The notes under the pieces are model-generated. The model did no database searches, had not been told where the DNA came from, and worked only from the letters and a program-made list of their open reading frames with translations. The position numbers were made by a program, and so were the translations under genes. This document shows, piece after piece, positions 1 to 8,066 of a DNA stretch of 64,000 nt. The stretch lies in the NCBI GenBank assembly GCA_020725025.1, contig DYFV01000003.1, forward strand, positions 62,001-126,000, written 5' to 3'. Origin of the DNA: Azoarcus sp. Its GTDB lineage: Bacteria > Pseudomonadota > Gammaproteobacteria > Burkholderiales > Rhodocyclaceae. Positions within the stretch are counted from its first letter, which is position 1. The number at the start of each line of letters is the position of its first letter.

Positions 1-191
1 CGCCGTCGGCGCCGGACGCGCGATCGCGCCGCCCGGATGGAGTGCCGGCCCCGGCCGGCGGCAGCGCCCGGGGCCGGCGGGGCGTAAGTCGGGGCAGGCC
101 GCTAGCGGCGTGCTCTGTCATTACGTTAGTCCTTCGGGCGAGGAAGGTGAAGCCCGGGGGGGTAGGTCCCGATATTGCTGGCACGCCGCCC
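1..191. other. Window edge and leader of the first glycosyltransferase gene
   Basis: Frame 1 is open from base 1 to a TAA at 85-87 and ends in an Ala/Pro/Gly-rich peptide, so this could be the last 28 codons of an upstream plus-strand gene; too short to identify. A 12-bp palindrome GCCGCTAGCGGC lies near 99-110. I see no convincing promoter before the ATG at 192. Confidence 0.3.
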
Positions 192-1244
192 ATGCCGTAC
201 ATCGCCCCCCGCCACCGCTCCTTTCCGCCCCTCCTGAACGACCTGCGTCCGACCCGTGTGGCGGTCTTCCGCGCCCTGCGGCTGGGCGACATGGTGTGTG
301 CCGTGCCCGCCCTGCGCGCGCTGCGCAAGGCACTCCCGGACGCCTCGATCACCCTGGTCGGGCTGCCGTGGGCCGGCACCCTGGCCACGCGCCTGCATCG
401 CTACGTGGACGAGTTCGTCGCCTTTCCGGGCTATCCCGGGCTGCCCGAGCAGGCGCCCGACGCGGCCGCCCTGCCCGCCTTCTTCACGGCGATGCGCGCA
501 CGCCGCTTCGACCTCGCGATCCAGATGCACGGCGACGGCCGCATCTCCAACGCGATCGTCGCGCAATTCGGCGCCGCGCGGACCAGCGGCTTCCACGGGG
601 CGGGAACGCCCGCCACGCCGAGCTTCCTGCCCTATCCCGAGCACGGAGCCGAGATCCGGCGCCTGTTGCGGCTCACCGGTTTCCTCGGCGCGCCACCCGA
701 CGGCGAGGACCCGGAATTCCCGCTCCTTCCGGCGGACGCCGCGGAAGTGGCGGCATGGGAAGCCGCCGCCACTCTGCCCGAGGAAGGCTACGTCTGCCTG
801 CACGCCGGCGCGCGCGCGGTCGAGCGGCGCTGGCCGCCGCACTGCTTCGCCGCCGTGGGCGACGCCCTGCACCGCGCCTGGGGCCTGCCGGTGGTCCTCA
901 CCGGCTCCCAGGACGAAGGCCCCATCGTGGGCGCGGTGAAGCGCGCCATGCGCACGCCGGCCATCGACACCGCCGGCCCCATTTCGGCAGGTGCCCTCGC
1001 CCACATCCTGGCCCGCGCACGGCTGGTGGTCTGCAACGACACGGGGGTGTCTCATCTCGCCGCCGCCCTGCGCCGTCCCAGCGTGATCGTCTTCCGCGCC
1101 TCCGAGATGGGGCGATGGGCGCCGCTCGACCGGCGCCGCCATCGTCCGGTGTGGGATCCGTCCGGCCGTGCCGTCGGCCGGGTGCTGGCCCACGCCCACA
1201 CCCTGCTCGCCATGCCGCCGGCCGCCCCTTCCGGACGGGCCTAG
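192..1244 (+). CDS. Glycosyltransferase family 9 (ADP-heptose:LPS heptosyltransferase-like)
   Basis: 350-residue GT-B enzyme of the GT9 family, which moves heptose or a similar sugar from a nucleotide donor onto lipopolysaccharide core or another acceptor at the cytoplasmic face of the inner membrane. The N-terminal acceptor-side motif LGDMVCAVPALRALRKALP is at residues 31-49. The C-terminal donor half has HAGAR (about 204-208), VVLTGSQDE (about 234-242) and CNDTGVSHLA (281-290), the usual GT9 nucleotide-sugar region. The open frame extends upstream to base 42, but those codons encode a low-complexity Arg/Gly tail without homology character, so I start at ATG 192. It converges on the DUF4254-GT2 gene. 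The exact sugar cannot be told from sequence. Confidence 0.85.
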   Translation: MPYIAPRHRSFPPLLNDLRPTRVAVFRALRLGDMVCAVPALRALRKALPDASITLVGLPWAGTLATRLHRYVDEFVAFPGYPGLPEQAPDAAALPAFFTAMRARRFDLAIQMHGDGRISNAIVAQFGAARTSGFHGAGTPATPSFLPYPEHGAEIRRLLRLTGFLGAPPDGEDPEFPLLPADAAEVAAWEAAATLPEEGYVCLHAGARAVERRWPPHCFAAVGDALHRAWGLPVVLTGSQDEGPIVGAVKRAMRTPAIDTAGPISAGALAHILARARLVVCNDTGVSHLAAALRRPSVIVFRASEMGRWAPLDRRRHRPVWDPSGRAVGRVLAHAHTLLAMPPAAPSGRA

Positions 1245-1254
1245 CGGCGGTCGC

Positions 1255-2703
1255 TCACTGGCCGGCCACGTCCAGCACGAGGGGCGCGTCGACCTTGCGC
1301 ACGGGAACCGTGGTGGGCAGCTCCTGGTGATAGGCGCCGGACGGAATGACGCCGCAGCCGCCGTAGCGCGCCATGACCCGCAGCTGGGCGAGCACATCCT
1401 CGCCGCAGTGCTGATCGGGCAGGTCCTGCCAGAATTCGAAGCCGCCCACGGCGCGCAGCTTTTCGGCGTCGAAAAGGACGCATCCGCCGATCCAGGCCAC
1501 CCGGTAGAGGCGCTGACAGGTCGCGGTGAGCCCCAGCCGCTGCTGCACATGGTAGAGATTGGCCGCGCTGTGCAGATGGTGGCGTTCCCACTGGGGGCTG
1601 CCCGGCAGCACCTCCTCGGGCTCCACCGGGCCGTCCCAGAACTCGATCGCCTGCTGGTGCGGGCGCACGTCGTCCAGATAGCTCAGCCCGATCACGGCGC
1701 TGCCGACGAAACCGCAGCCCTCGGTGCGCAGGGTGTTCGCCAGGCGCGCGAGCAGGTCGGGCTCGAGCACCACGTCGTCGTCGAGAAAGAGCACGTAGGG
1801 CGCGCGCGACTGCCCGAGCAGGAAGGCGCGCTGCTCGGCCAGCCCCCGCCGCGGCAGGTGGCGATGCACCTCCACCTCGATCCCGCGCGTGCGCAGCAGG
1901 CGCAGCACCGCGGCGACCTCGGGCGCGGACGCGGCCTCGATCGTCTCGCCCTGGTCGGAGACGACGATGCGCGCCGGGCCCAGGTTCTGTGCGAAAAGCG
2001 CGGTGAGCGTCACCGCCAGCGCCGCCGGCCGGTCGCAGGTGGGTACCAGCACGTCCACCCGCGCCTCGCCCTGCTCCGCGCCCGATCCGCCGCGCCGGCG
2101 CCCGTAAAGCTCGGGGTTGAGCGCCGGGTCGTTGTACATCTTGAACTGGCGGAAGGTGCGGAAGCAGGTCTTGCCGCGGCGCGCCTCGATCAGGAGCCGG
2201 TCGAGGCAGGCGGCGAGATCGAGCCGCTGCTGGACGAGCCGCTCGAGCTTGACCCGGCAGCGCGCCACGTGCTCGTCGCCCGCGTCCTCGCGCAGCGTCT
2301 GCAGGCGCATGTGATGGATCTTGAGGGCGAGGATGGAGAGCCTATCGATCATCGCGCCCGCGGTCTCGCTGGACAGGCGCACGTCCGGGTCCGGCTCGAT
2401 CGCCTCGAGCCTGGCCTGTATGCAGTCGTCGATCGCCTCCACCGCGTCGTTGCGGCGCTGGTTGTGCTGATCGATGTTGCGCTTGCACTGCACGATCACC
2501 GCGTCCGGCACGTCGGTGCGGCGCGCCCTGTCCTCCTCGCGCCACAGCATGGTGTTGCGGCGATGGTTCTCGGCGATCCACTCCCACACCGCCTCCCCGG
2601 CCGGCGTCCCGCCCCGACCGGCGAGACAGGCGTCATGGAAGCCGGTGATGGCGTCGGCGTCGATGCCGAGCACGACCCGCCCGGAGCCCCTGCGCGCCAC
2701 CAT
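1255..2703 (-). CDS. DUF4254 domain fused to GT2 glycosyltransferase
   Basis: 482 residues with two parts. Residues about 20-195 match the DUF4254 pattern: a helical domain with NHRRNTMLWREEDRARR, CKRNIDQHNQRRND and SSETAGAMIDRLSILALKIHHM. This family usually stands alone (about 200 residues) in lipopolysaccharide or glycan clusters. Residues about 216-475 form a GT-A family 2 glycosyltransferase: VDVLVPTCDRP start, acidic donor/metal site LFLDDD (DDD 308-310), and a late WIGGCVLFD...GGFEFW acceptor region. The cytoplasmic protein probably adds a sugar during surface-glycan assembly. The ATG directly abuts the stop of the DUF2795 gene upstream, so the two are probably cotranscribed. I read the fusion as genuine because one uninterrupted frame covers both domains. 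Confidence 0.8.
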   Translation of the reverse strand: MVARRGSGRVVLGIDADAITGFHDACLAGRGGTPAGEAVWEWIAENHRRNTMLWREEDRARRTDVPDAVIVQCKRNIDQHNQRRNDAVEAIDDCIQARLEAIEPDPDVRLSSETAGAMIDRLSILALKIHHMRLQTLREDAGDEHVARCRVKLERLVQQRLDLAACLDRLLIEARRGKTCFRTFRQFKMYNDPALNPELYGRRRGGSGAEQGEARVDVLVPTCDRPAALAVTLTALFAQNLGPARIVVSDQGETIEAASAPEVAAVLRLLRTRGIEVEVHRHLPRRGLAEQRAFLLGQSRAPYVLFLDDDVVLEPDLLARLANTLRTEGCGFVGSAVIGLSYLDDVRPHQQAIEFWDGPVEPEEVLPGSPQWERHHLHSAANLYHVQQRLGLTATCQRLYRVAWIGGCVLFDAEKLRAVGGFEFWQDLPDQHCGEDVLAQLRVMARYGGCGVIPSGAYHQELPTTVPVRKVDAPLVLDVAGQ

Positions 2704-2931
2704 TCACTCCAGCTTGCCGACCTCTCGCGAGATCGACACCGGGCTGTCGTACTGGCGTTCGGGAATACGCTCGAGCGCATCCATCACGAGCTCGTCCGCG
2801 CCCTCGGCCTTCGCCTTGTCGAGCACCTGCCGCTTGTCCACCGGATAGTCGAGACCGCCGAGGAACTTCTGGATCTGCACCGGATTGGGCACCTGGCGCT
2901 CCTCGTGACGCTCGGACTGCTGCTTGGCCAT
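2704..2931 (-). CDS. DUF2795 domain protein
   Basis: 75-residue soluble protein. Residues 16-70 match DUF2795: VQIQKFLGGLDYPVDK, a middle helix with AKAEGADELVMDALERIP, and the closing RQYDSPVSISREV. Members are small, often found near stress or envelope genes, and have no assigned biochemical role. I start at the internal ATG (2931) rather than the longer frame at 2973 because an AAGGAG Shine-Dalgarno lies six bases before it. It is divergent from the acidic protein at 3147 across about 215 bp and is followed without a gap by the DUF4254-GT2 gene. Confidence 0.8.
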   Translation of the reverse strand: MAKQQSERHEERQVPNPVQIQKFLGGLDYPVDKRQVLDKAKAEGADELVMDALERIPERQYDSPVSISREVGKLE

Positions 2932-3146
2932 GGCCGTCTCCTTGACTTCGTTCGGGACCCGGCTGGCCAGCAATCCACATACCCGGCTCGCCGAGCCGTG
3001 CCCGCCGCCCCCCGGGCCGGGAAGATCCGGCAGACGTAGGCAAGATCTACATGCCCCCGGCCGGACCGGTACTCCGGGTGCGGCGCGGCTCCGGGAACGC
3101 CGCTTGCCGCCCGTTACGTTCGACGTCTTCAGCGGAGGAAACCGAC

Positions 3147-3635
3147 ATGGGTACGACCTTGAAGCGCACCGGCGAGCAGCAGCCGGCGACCGGCAAGGGG
3201 AAAGGCACGGACGCCCTGGGACCGAGCGACACGTCGGACACCGGCAGCGACATCACCGGCGGCCCCGGCCTCAACGAGGAAATCCGCGCCGGCACCGGCC
3301 TGGGGCTGGACCGGGGCACCACCTCCGACCCCGACGTGAGCGAGGGGCCGGCCCCGACCGCGGGCCCCGACGTGGGCGACGCCAACCTGGACAGCGACGC
3401 CCCCGCCTCGGGCAGCGGCGAGCGGGCCACCGTCGGGCGCGACGTGGAACCGACCGACACCGACCGCGACACCGACCGGATCGTGCGGGTGCGCGAGGGC
3501 GACATCGAGCATCCGGAGAACGCGGAGCCTTCGGCCTCGGACCTGGCCGCCGGGGCGAGCGACGAGGAGATCGCGGACGCAGGCGCGTCGCCGTCGGAAA
3601 GGAACCGGCCGACGCGGAAGCAGGGGAAGCGTTGA
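3147..3635 (+). CDS. Intrinsically disordered acidic protein of unknown function
   Basis: 162 residues, dominated by Asp, Glu, Gly, Ser, Thr and Pro, with no hydrophobic core, signal peptide or membrane segment. Typical stretches are GPSDTSDTGSDITGGPG, GPDVGDANLDSD and EPTDTDRDTDRI; the last residues are basic (RNRPTRKQGKR). The ATG at 3147 follows a GGAGGAA ribosome site at 3134-3140, which argues for a real gene; the longer open frame from 3051 lacks such a site. I have seen similar Gly/Asp-rich small proteins in other proteobacteria under uninformative names. The composition would fit a hydrophilin-like, stress-related protein, but that is only a guess. Confidence 0.6.
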   Translation: MGTTLKRTGEQQPATGKGKGTDALGPSDTSDTGSDITGGPGLNEEIRAGTGLGLDRGTTSDPDVSEGPAPTAGPDVGDANLDSDAPASGSGERATVGRDVEPTDTDRDTDRIVRVREGDIEHPENAEPSASDLAAGASDEEIADAGASPSERNRPTRKQGKR

Positions 3636-3665
3636 GGGGGTGGCGGAGACGCTTGCGCCTTCCAA

Positions 3666-3695
3666 CCATCCCCATCCCGGACGGGAGGGGGATGG
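3666..3695. terminator. Possible bidirectional hairpin between convergent genes
   Basis: CCATCCCC at 3666-3673 pairs with GGGGATGG at 3688-3695, with a CCC/GGG inner helix. It lies between the end of the acidic protein gene and the end of pqqE. There is no T-run, so factor-independent termination is only possible. Confidence 0.4.
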
Positions 3696-3734
3696 GTGGA
3701 CGGGCCCCCGCAGCTCCCCCTCGCCGGTAAACGC

Positions 3735-4859
3735 CTACCTCATCCCCACCAGCCTCCGCGATTCCCGCGGATCCCGGAACACCAGCGGCTGCTCCGCGGC
3801 GGCGCCCGTCTGGGCGCGTTCCACCGCCTTTTCCACCACCCCGTGGGCGGGCGAGAACTCGCACACCGGGTCGGCGGCCGCCGGGTCGCCGGCGAGCATG
3901 TAGGCCTGGCAGCGGCAACCGCCCAGGTCCTTCTCCTTGTCGGGACAGGTGCGGCAGGGATCCTTCATCCAGCCGTCGCCGCGGTAGCGGTTGAAGCCCT
4001 CGGAGGCGTACCAGATGTCGGACACGCTCATCTCGCGCACGTTGGGGAAGTCGAGCCCCGGGAGCATGCGCGCGGTGTGGCAGGGCAGCGCGGTGCCGTC
4101 GGGCGTCACCGTGAGGAAGACGTTGCCCCAGCCGTTCATGCACTTCTTGGGGCGCTTTTCGTAGTAGTCGGGCACCACGAAGAAGATGCGCATGCGATCG
4201 CCCAGCTTCTCGCGCCACTCGTTGGTGACGCGCTCGGCCCGCTCGAGCTGCTCGCGCGAGGGCAGCAGCTGGTCGCGGTTGAGCAGCGCCCAGGAGTAGT
4301 ACTGGCTGTTGGCGAGCTCCAGGTACTCGGCGCCGAGCTCTGCCGCCATCGCGATGATGGTGTCGATATGGTCGATGTTCTGCCGATGCACGACCACGTT
4401 CATCACCATCGGCCAGCCGTTGTCCTTGATGAGCGCCGCCACCCGCTGCTTGAGCTCGAAGGTGCGGGTGTGGGAGAGGAAGTCGTTGAGCTCCTTGGTC
4501 GAATCCTGGAAGGAGAGCTGGATGTGATCGAGCCCCGCCGCCTTGAGCGCGGCGGCGCGCTCGGGGGTAAGCCCCACGCCGGAGGTGAGCAGGTTGGTGT
4601 AGTAGCCCAGGCGGTGCGCCTCGGCCACCAGTACCTCCAGGTCGTCGCGCAGCATCGGCTCGCCGCCGGAGAAGCCGCACTGCACCGCGCCGGCCGCCCG
4701 CGCCTCGCGCAGCACCCGCAGCCAGTCCTCGGTGTCGAGCTCGCTCTCATGGCGGGCGAAATCGACCGGGTTGTAGCAGAAGGCACAGTGCAGCGGACAG
4801 CGGTAGGTGAGCTCCGCGAGCAGCCACAGGGGCGGGCCGATGGTCGCGCGCTCGTTCAT
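3735..4859 (-). CDS. pqqE: PqqE, radical SAM enzyme of PQQ biosynthesis
   Basis: 374 residues, normal PqqE length. PqqE uses S-adenosylmethionine and an iron-sulfur cluster to link the Glu and Tyr side chains of PqqA, the first step in making pyrroloquinoline quinone; PqqD presents the peptide. The radical SAM CxxxCxxC is at C21, C25, C28 (YRCPLHCAFCYNP), followed by the SGGEPML SAM-binding stretch. The C-terminal SPASM region carries the auxiliary-cluster cysteines (PCHTARMLPG ... CRTCPDKEKDLGGCRCQA). The ATG overlaps the pqqD stop by four bases (ATGA), indicating translational coupling. It is the last gene of the operon. Confidence 0.95.
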   Translation of the reverse strand: MNERATIGPPLWLLAELTYRCPLHCAFCYNPVDFARHESELDTEDWLRVLREARAAGAVQCGFSGGEPMLRDDLEVLVAEAHRLGYYTNLLTSGVGLTPERAAALKAAGLDHIQLSFQDSTKELNDFLSHTRTFELKQRVAALIKDNGWPMVMNVVVHRQNIDHIDTIIAMAAELGAEYLELANSQYYSWALLNRDQLLPSREQLERAERVTNEWREKLGDRMRIFFVVPDYYEKRPKKCMNGWGNVFLTVTPDGTALPCHTARMLPGLDFPNVREMSVSDIWYASEGFNRYRGDGWMKDPCRTCPDKEKDLGGCRCQAYMLAGDPAAADPVCEFSPAHGVVEKAVERAQTGAAAEQPLVFRDPRESRRLVGMR

Positions 4860-5131
4860 TGCAGCCAGCCTCGCGCCCGGGCAAGCTCGACGAAGGCGAG
4901 CACGTCCTCCGTGAGCCCGGTGGTGCCGAAGGCCGCCTCCAGTTCGGCGACGATCTCCGCCACGCTCTTCTGCCCGTCACACCGGCGCATGATCTCGCCG
5001 GCGCTGGCGTTGAGCTTCACCATGCCCTCCGGGTAGAGCAGCACCCACGCCTGCTGCGCCTCCTCCCACTGCAGGCGGAAGAGCCTGGGCACGGCCGGGC
5101 GCGCGGCGAGGACGTCCTCGCGCTCACTCAC
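4856..5131 (-). CDS. pqqD: PqqD, PqqA peptide chaperone
   Basis: 91-residue RiPP-recognition protein. PqqD binds the PqqA precursor and delivers it to PqqE. Family features are the RPRL-like opening ([14 protein letters not shown]), the [23 protein letters not shown] core and the C-terminal winged-helix turn ending in ARARGWLQ. The start is a GTG at 5131 whose last bases overlap the pqqC stop (GTGA); no ATG fits. The stop in turn overlaps the pqqE ATG. Confidence 0.93.
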   Translation of the reverse strand: MSEREDVLAARPAVPRLFRLQWEEAQQAWVLLYPEGMVKLNASAGEIMRRCDGQKSVAEIVAELEAAFGTTGLTEDVLAFVELARARGWLQ

Positions 5132-5874
5132 GCCTTCGGCCCCCGGATCTCCATCTCGCACTGCTGCAGCATGATCGCGTCGGCGAGTGCCCACAGCACG
5201 TCGAGCTTGAAGCGCAGGATCTCCAGTGCGCGCTCCTGCAGCTCGCGGGAGCGGCTGAACCAGTCGAGGGTGAACGCGAGCCCGTGCTGCACGTCGCGCC
5301 GCGCCTGGGTGAGGCGGTTCCTGAAGTACTGCAGGCCTTCGGGCTTCACCCACGGGTACATCTGCGGCCAGGTGTCGAGCCGCTGCTGGTGGATGTGGGG
5401 CGCGAAGAGCTCGGTGAGGCTGGAGGCGACCGCCTCCTGCCAGGGCTGGCGGCGCGCGAAGTTCACATAGGCGTCCACCGCGAAGCGCGCGGCCGGGGAC
5501 ACCAGGCGCAGGGAGGTGACGTCCTCGCGGGTGAGGCCCACCGCCTCGCCCAGCCGGATCCACGCCTCGATGCCGCCCTCGTCGTGCACGCCGCCCACGT
5601 TGCAGCCGTCGTGGTCGAGGATGCGCTGGATCCACTCCCGGCGGATCTCCCGGTCGGGGCAGTTGGAGAGGATGGCCGCGTCCTTTACCGGGATCGCGAT
5701 CTGGTACAGGAAGCGGTTCGCCACCCAGCCCTGCAGCTGGGCCTTGGTGAGCTTGCCTTCCGCCATCATCACGTGGAAGGGATGGTGGATGTGGTAGCTG
5801 GTGGCGCCGGCGCGCAGGCGCGCCTCGAATTCCTCCCGGCTCCAGGGGGCGTCGACTCGTTCGGGTGCGTTCAC
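5128..5874 (-). CDS. pqqC: PqqC, final cofactor-less oxidase of PQQ synthesis
   Basis: 248 residues, close to the family length of about 250. PqqC catalyses the final ring closure and eight-electron oxidation giving PQQ, using O2 without metal or flavin. Recognisable blocks are [50 protein letters not shown] and the His-rich [22 protein letters not shown]. Starts at GTG 5874, overlapping the pqqB stop (GTGA), and overlaps pqqD by the same pattern. These chained overlaps indicate one coupled pqqB-C-D-E message. Confidence 0.95.
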   Translation of the reverse strand: MNAPERVDAPWSREEFEARLRAGATSYHIHHPFHVMMAEGKLTKAQLQGWVANRFLYQIAIPVKDAAILSNCPDREIRREWIQRILDHDGCNVGGVHDEGGIEAWIRLGEAVGLTREDVTSLRLVSPAARFAVDAYVNFARRQPWQEAVASSLTELFAPHIHQQRLDTWPQMYPWVKPEGLQYFRNRLTQARRDVQHGLAFTLDWFSRSRELQERALEILRFKLDVLWALADAIMLQQCEMEIRGPKA

Positions 5875-6788
5875 AGGGTGATCTCCATGCCGTCGTAAGA
5901 GACCTCGACGCCGCGCGCGGTGAGCTCGGCGCGCTCGGGACTGTCCTCGTCGAGGATCGGGTTGGTGTTGTTGATGTGGATGAGGACCTTGCGGGTGGCC
6001 GCGGGCAGCTCGCCCAGCCACTCCAGCATGCCGCCCTCGCCGCTCTGCGGCAGGTGGCCCATGGCGCGGGAGGTCTTCTTCGAGGCGCCGAGCCGGATCA
6101 TCTCGTCGTCGGTCCAGAGGGTGCCGTCCACCAGCACGCAGTCGGCCGCCTGCATCGCCGCCCACACGTGGGGCTCCATCTCGCCCAGGCCCGGCGCGTA
6201 GAAGAGGCGCTGGCCGCTCGCCCGGTCGGTGATGGTGATCCCCACGTTGTCGCCCGGCTCGGGCCGGTCGCGGTGGGGCGAGTACGGCGGCGCGTTGGAG
6301 ATGAGCGGCAGTGCCTCGAACGTCAGCCCGGCGATGCCCGGAATCTCGAACCCGGCGCCGGAGATCGGCAGCTCGTGCCAATCGATGCCGGCGTAGTGGG
6401 CCAGCACGTTCAGGATCGGGTTGCCGGCGGTGAGATCCTCGCGCACCTGGCGGGTGCACCACAGCGCCAGCGGCCGCCGATGCTCGCGCAGCATGTAGAG
6501 CCCGGTGGTGTGGTCGATCTGGGCGTCGATCAGCACGATCGCCTCGATCCCGGTGTCGCGCAGCGCACGCGCCGGCTGCAGCGCGGGGAAGCTCCGGATC
6601 TGCTGCAGCACATCGGGCGAGGCGTTGAACAGCACCCAGCGCTCGCCGTCGCCGCTTACCGCGATCGAGGACTGGGTGCGCGGCCGGGCCTTGACGGTGC
6701 CCTTGCGCACGCCGTCGCACATCGGGCAGTTGCAGTTCCACTGGGGGAAGCCGCCGCCGGCGGCGGAGCCGAGGATTCGGATGTGCAT
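5871..6788 (-). CDS. pqqB: PqqB, metallo-beta-lactamase-fold oxygenase of PQQ synthesis
   Basis: 305 residues, the usual PqqB size. Family members hydroxylate the tyrosine part of the PQQ precursor. The start [21 protein letters not shown] carries the characteristic CxCxxC-like zinc region (NCNCPMCDG). Later motifs include [12 protein letters not shown], the metal-site region of this fold. The start at ATG 6788 is chosen because upstream codons are repeat-derived and PqqB proteins begin at this point. It is separated from pqqA by 211 bp containing REP-like palindromes. Confidence 0.95.
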   Translation of the reverse strand: MHIRILGSAAGGGFPQWNCNCPMCDGVRKGTVKARPRTQSSIAVSGDGERWVLFNASPDVLQQIRSFPALQPARALRDTGIEAIVLIDAQIDHTTGLYMLREHRRPLALWCTRQVREDLTAGNPILNVLAHYAGIDWHELPISGAGFEIPGIAGLTFEALPLISNAPPYSPHRDRPEPGDNVGITITDRASGQRLFYAPGLGEMEPHVWAAMQAADCVLVDGTLWTDDEMIRLGASKKTSRAMGHLPQSGEGGMLEWLGELPAATRKVLIHINNTNPILDEDSPERAELTARGVEVSYDGMEITL

Positions 6789-6840
6789 GCTTCGTCGTCT
6801 CGTTCGAGAGTTTCGTGACTCGCGACCGCCGCCCGTGCAG

Positions 6841-6983
6841 CCCGGATGGAGCCGAAGGCGGAATCCGGGAGGTGCGTCCGGAAACGGCATCGCGGCCGGA
6901 ACGCCGCCCCGGATTCCGTTTCACTCCATCCGGGCTACGGATCGGCGCATCACCCGGATGCAGGCCTCAGGCCGGAATCCGGG
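6841..6983. repeat. Cluster of three REP-like palindromic units between pqqB and pqqA
   Basis: Unit A at 6841-6869 begins CCCGGATGGAG and ends CGGAATCCGGG. Unit B at 6908-6934 is its inverted copy (CCCGGATTCC ... TCCATCCGGG, then CTAC). Unit C at 6953-6983 is again in the A orientation. Each unit is an imperfect palindrome, and A and B can pair with each other. Further copies occur at 52644-52671 and 55113-55140. The cluster lies in the pqqA-pqqB spacer, where RNA hairpins could reduce read-through or protect the pqqA message. Confidence 0.85.
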
Positions 6984-6999
6984 AGACTACCGGCCACGC

Positions 7000-7074
7000 T
7001 CAGCGCGTGGCGATGTACATCGTGATTTCGAAGCCGAAGCGGAAATCGCAGGCGGTCGGGGTTTCCCATTTCAT
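7000..7074 (-). CDS. pqqA: PqqA, PQQ precursor peptide
   Basis: A 24-residue peptide starting MKWETPTACDF and ending MYIATR. The Glu16 and Tyr20 that become the PQQ skeleton are in the conserved E-I-T-M-Y spacing. An AAGGAG ribosome site lies before the ATG at 7074 and the stop is TGA at 7000-7002. It is the first gene of the pqq operon, reading toward pqqB. Length, spacing of E and Y, and position leave little doubt. Confidence 0.95.
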   Translation of the reverse strand: MKWETPTACDFRFGFEITMYIATR

Positions 7075-7192
7075 GGTTCGTCTCCTTCAGGGTGAATTGA
7101 ATGGCGTCGCCACACGCGACACCGGGGTCCACGATGCCTGCGGCAAGACGCCCGTGCATCCGTGAATCCGGCCAGCGGCGCTCCAGATTTTC

Positions 7193-7206
7193 TTGAGCCA
7201 GGTCAA
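7193..7206. promoter_or_regulatory. FNR/CRP-like palindrome in the pqqA-echA spacer
   Basis: TTGAGCCAGGTCAA has the TTGA-N6-TCAA spacing of FNR/Anr/Dnr sites, with two mismatches to TTGAT-N4-ATCAA. It sits between the divergent pqqA and enoyl-CoA hydratase genes. A single weak match, so tentative. Confidence 0.3.
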
Positions 7207-7281
7207 GTTCGTGAGCGGACGAACAAACCCCGCCGGGCCGCTGTCGCACCTTTCGTCGGATCACCGGGGAGAGGCAACACC

Positions 7282-8064
7282 ATGAACGATGAAAACGTCC
7301 TTCTCGACATGCGCGACGGCATCGCCGAGATCCGCTTCAACCGCCCCCACCGGCTCAACGCGGTGACCGCGCGGCTGTACGAGGAGCTCGACGCGGCGCT
7401 CGACGCCGCCGAGCGCGCCCCGCAAGTGCGCGTGGTGCTGCTCACCGGCGAGGGGCGCGCCTTCTGCGTGGGCGCGGATCTGAAGGAGCACAAGGCCGGG
7501 CGCACCGCCTTCGACCGGCGCCAGTACCTGCAGGGCGAGCAGGCGGTGTGCAGGCGCCTGCTCGACCTCTCGAAGCCGGTCGTGGCGGCGGTGAATGGCT
7601 ATGCGCTGGGGGCGGGAGCGGAAATGGCCATCGCGTCGGACTTCATCGTGATGGCGAAGAGCGCCCGCATCGGGCTGCCCGAGATCGCCATCGGCAGCTT
7701 CCTCGGCGGCGGGGTCACCTGGCTGCTGCCGCGCCTGGTGGGGCTGGCCAAGGCGCGCGAGCTGGTCTTCCTGGGCGAGAAGATCGACGGCGAGGAGGCG
7801 GTGCGCATCGGGCTCGCCAACCGCTGTCTCCCCGACGAAGGCTTTCTCGAGGGAGCACGGGACTTCGCCCTCCGCATCGCCGCCAAGGCCCCCCTTTCCA
7901 TGCAGCTCGCCAAGCGGCAGCTCAACCGGGCCGCCGAGGGCGGCTTCGACGGCGCGCTGGCCGCGGAGCTCGAAGGCATGACCTTCGTCGCCACCACGCG
8001 CGACTGGCAGGAGGGCATCGACGCCTTCGCCGAAAAGCGCGCGCCGGTCTTCAGGGGGTGCTGA
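7282..8064 (+). CDS. Enoyl-CoA hydratase/isomerase family protein
   Basis: 260-residue crotonase-fold enzyme. Members add water across, or isomerise, the double bond of acyl-CoA thioesters. The two oxyanion-hole segments are GRAFCVGADLKE and NGYALGAGAEMA, followed by the IGLPEIAIGSFLGGGVTWLL active-site region. The ATG at 7282 is preceded by GGGGAGAGG; the frame is open further upstream, but the crotonase fold starts here. It is two bases from the acyl-CoA synthetase gene, so the trio 7282-11051 is probably an operon for an acyl-CoA degradation route. The substrate is not evident. Confidence 0.87.
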   Translation: MNDENVLLDMRDGIAEIRFNRPHRLNAVTARLYEELDAALDAAERAPQVRVVLLTGEGRAFCVGADLKEHKAGRTAFDRRQYLQGEQAVCRRLLDLSKPVVAAVNGYALGAGAEMAIASDFIVMAKSARIGLPEIAIGSFLGGGVTWLLPRLVGLAKARELVFLGEKIDGEEAVRIGLANRCLPDEGFLEGARDFALRIAAKAPLSMQLAKRQLNRAAEGGFDGALAAELEGMTFVATTRDWQEGIDAFAEKRAPVFRGC

Positions 8065-8066
8065 GC

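Noticed and set aside
179..193. TGGCAC at 179-184 as a sigma54 promoter before the first glycosyltransferase gene
   Set aside because: The required GC of the -12 element is absent at the correct spacing and the site would overlap the start codon.
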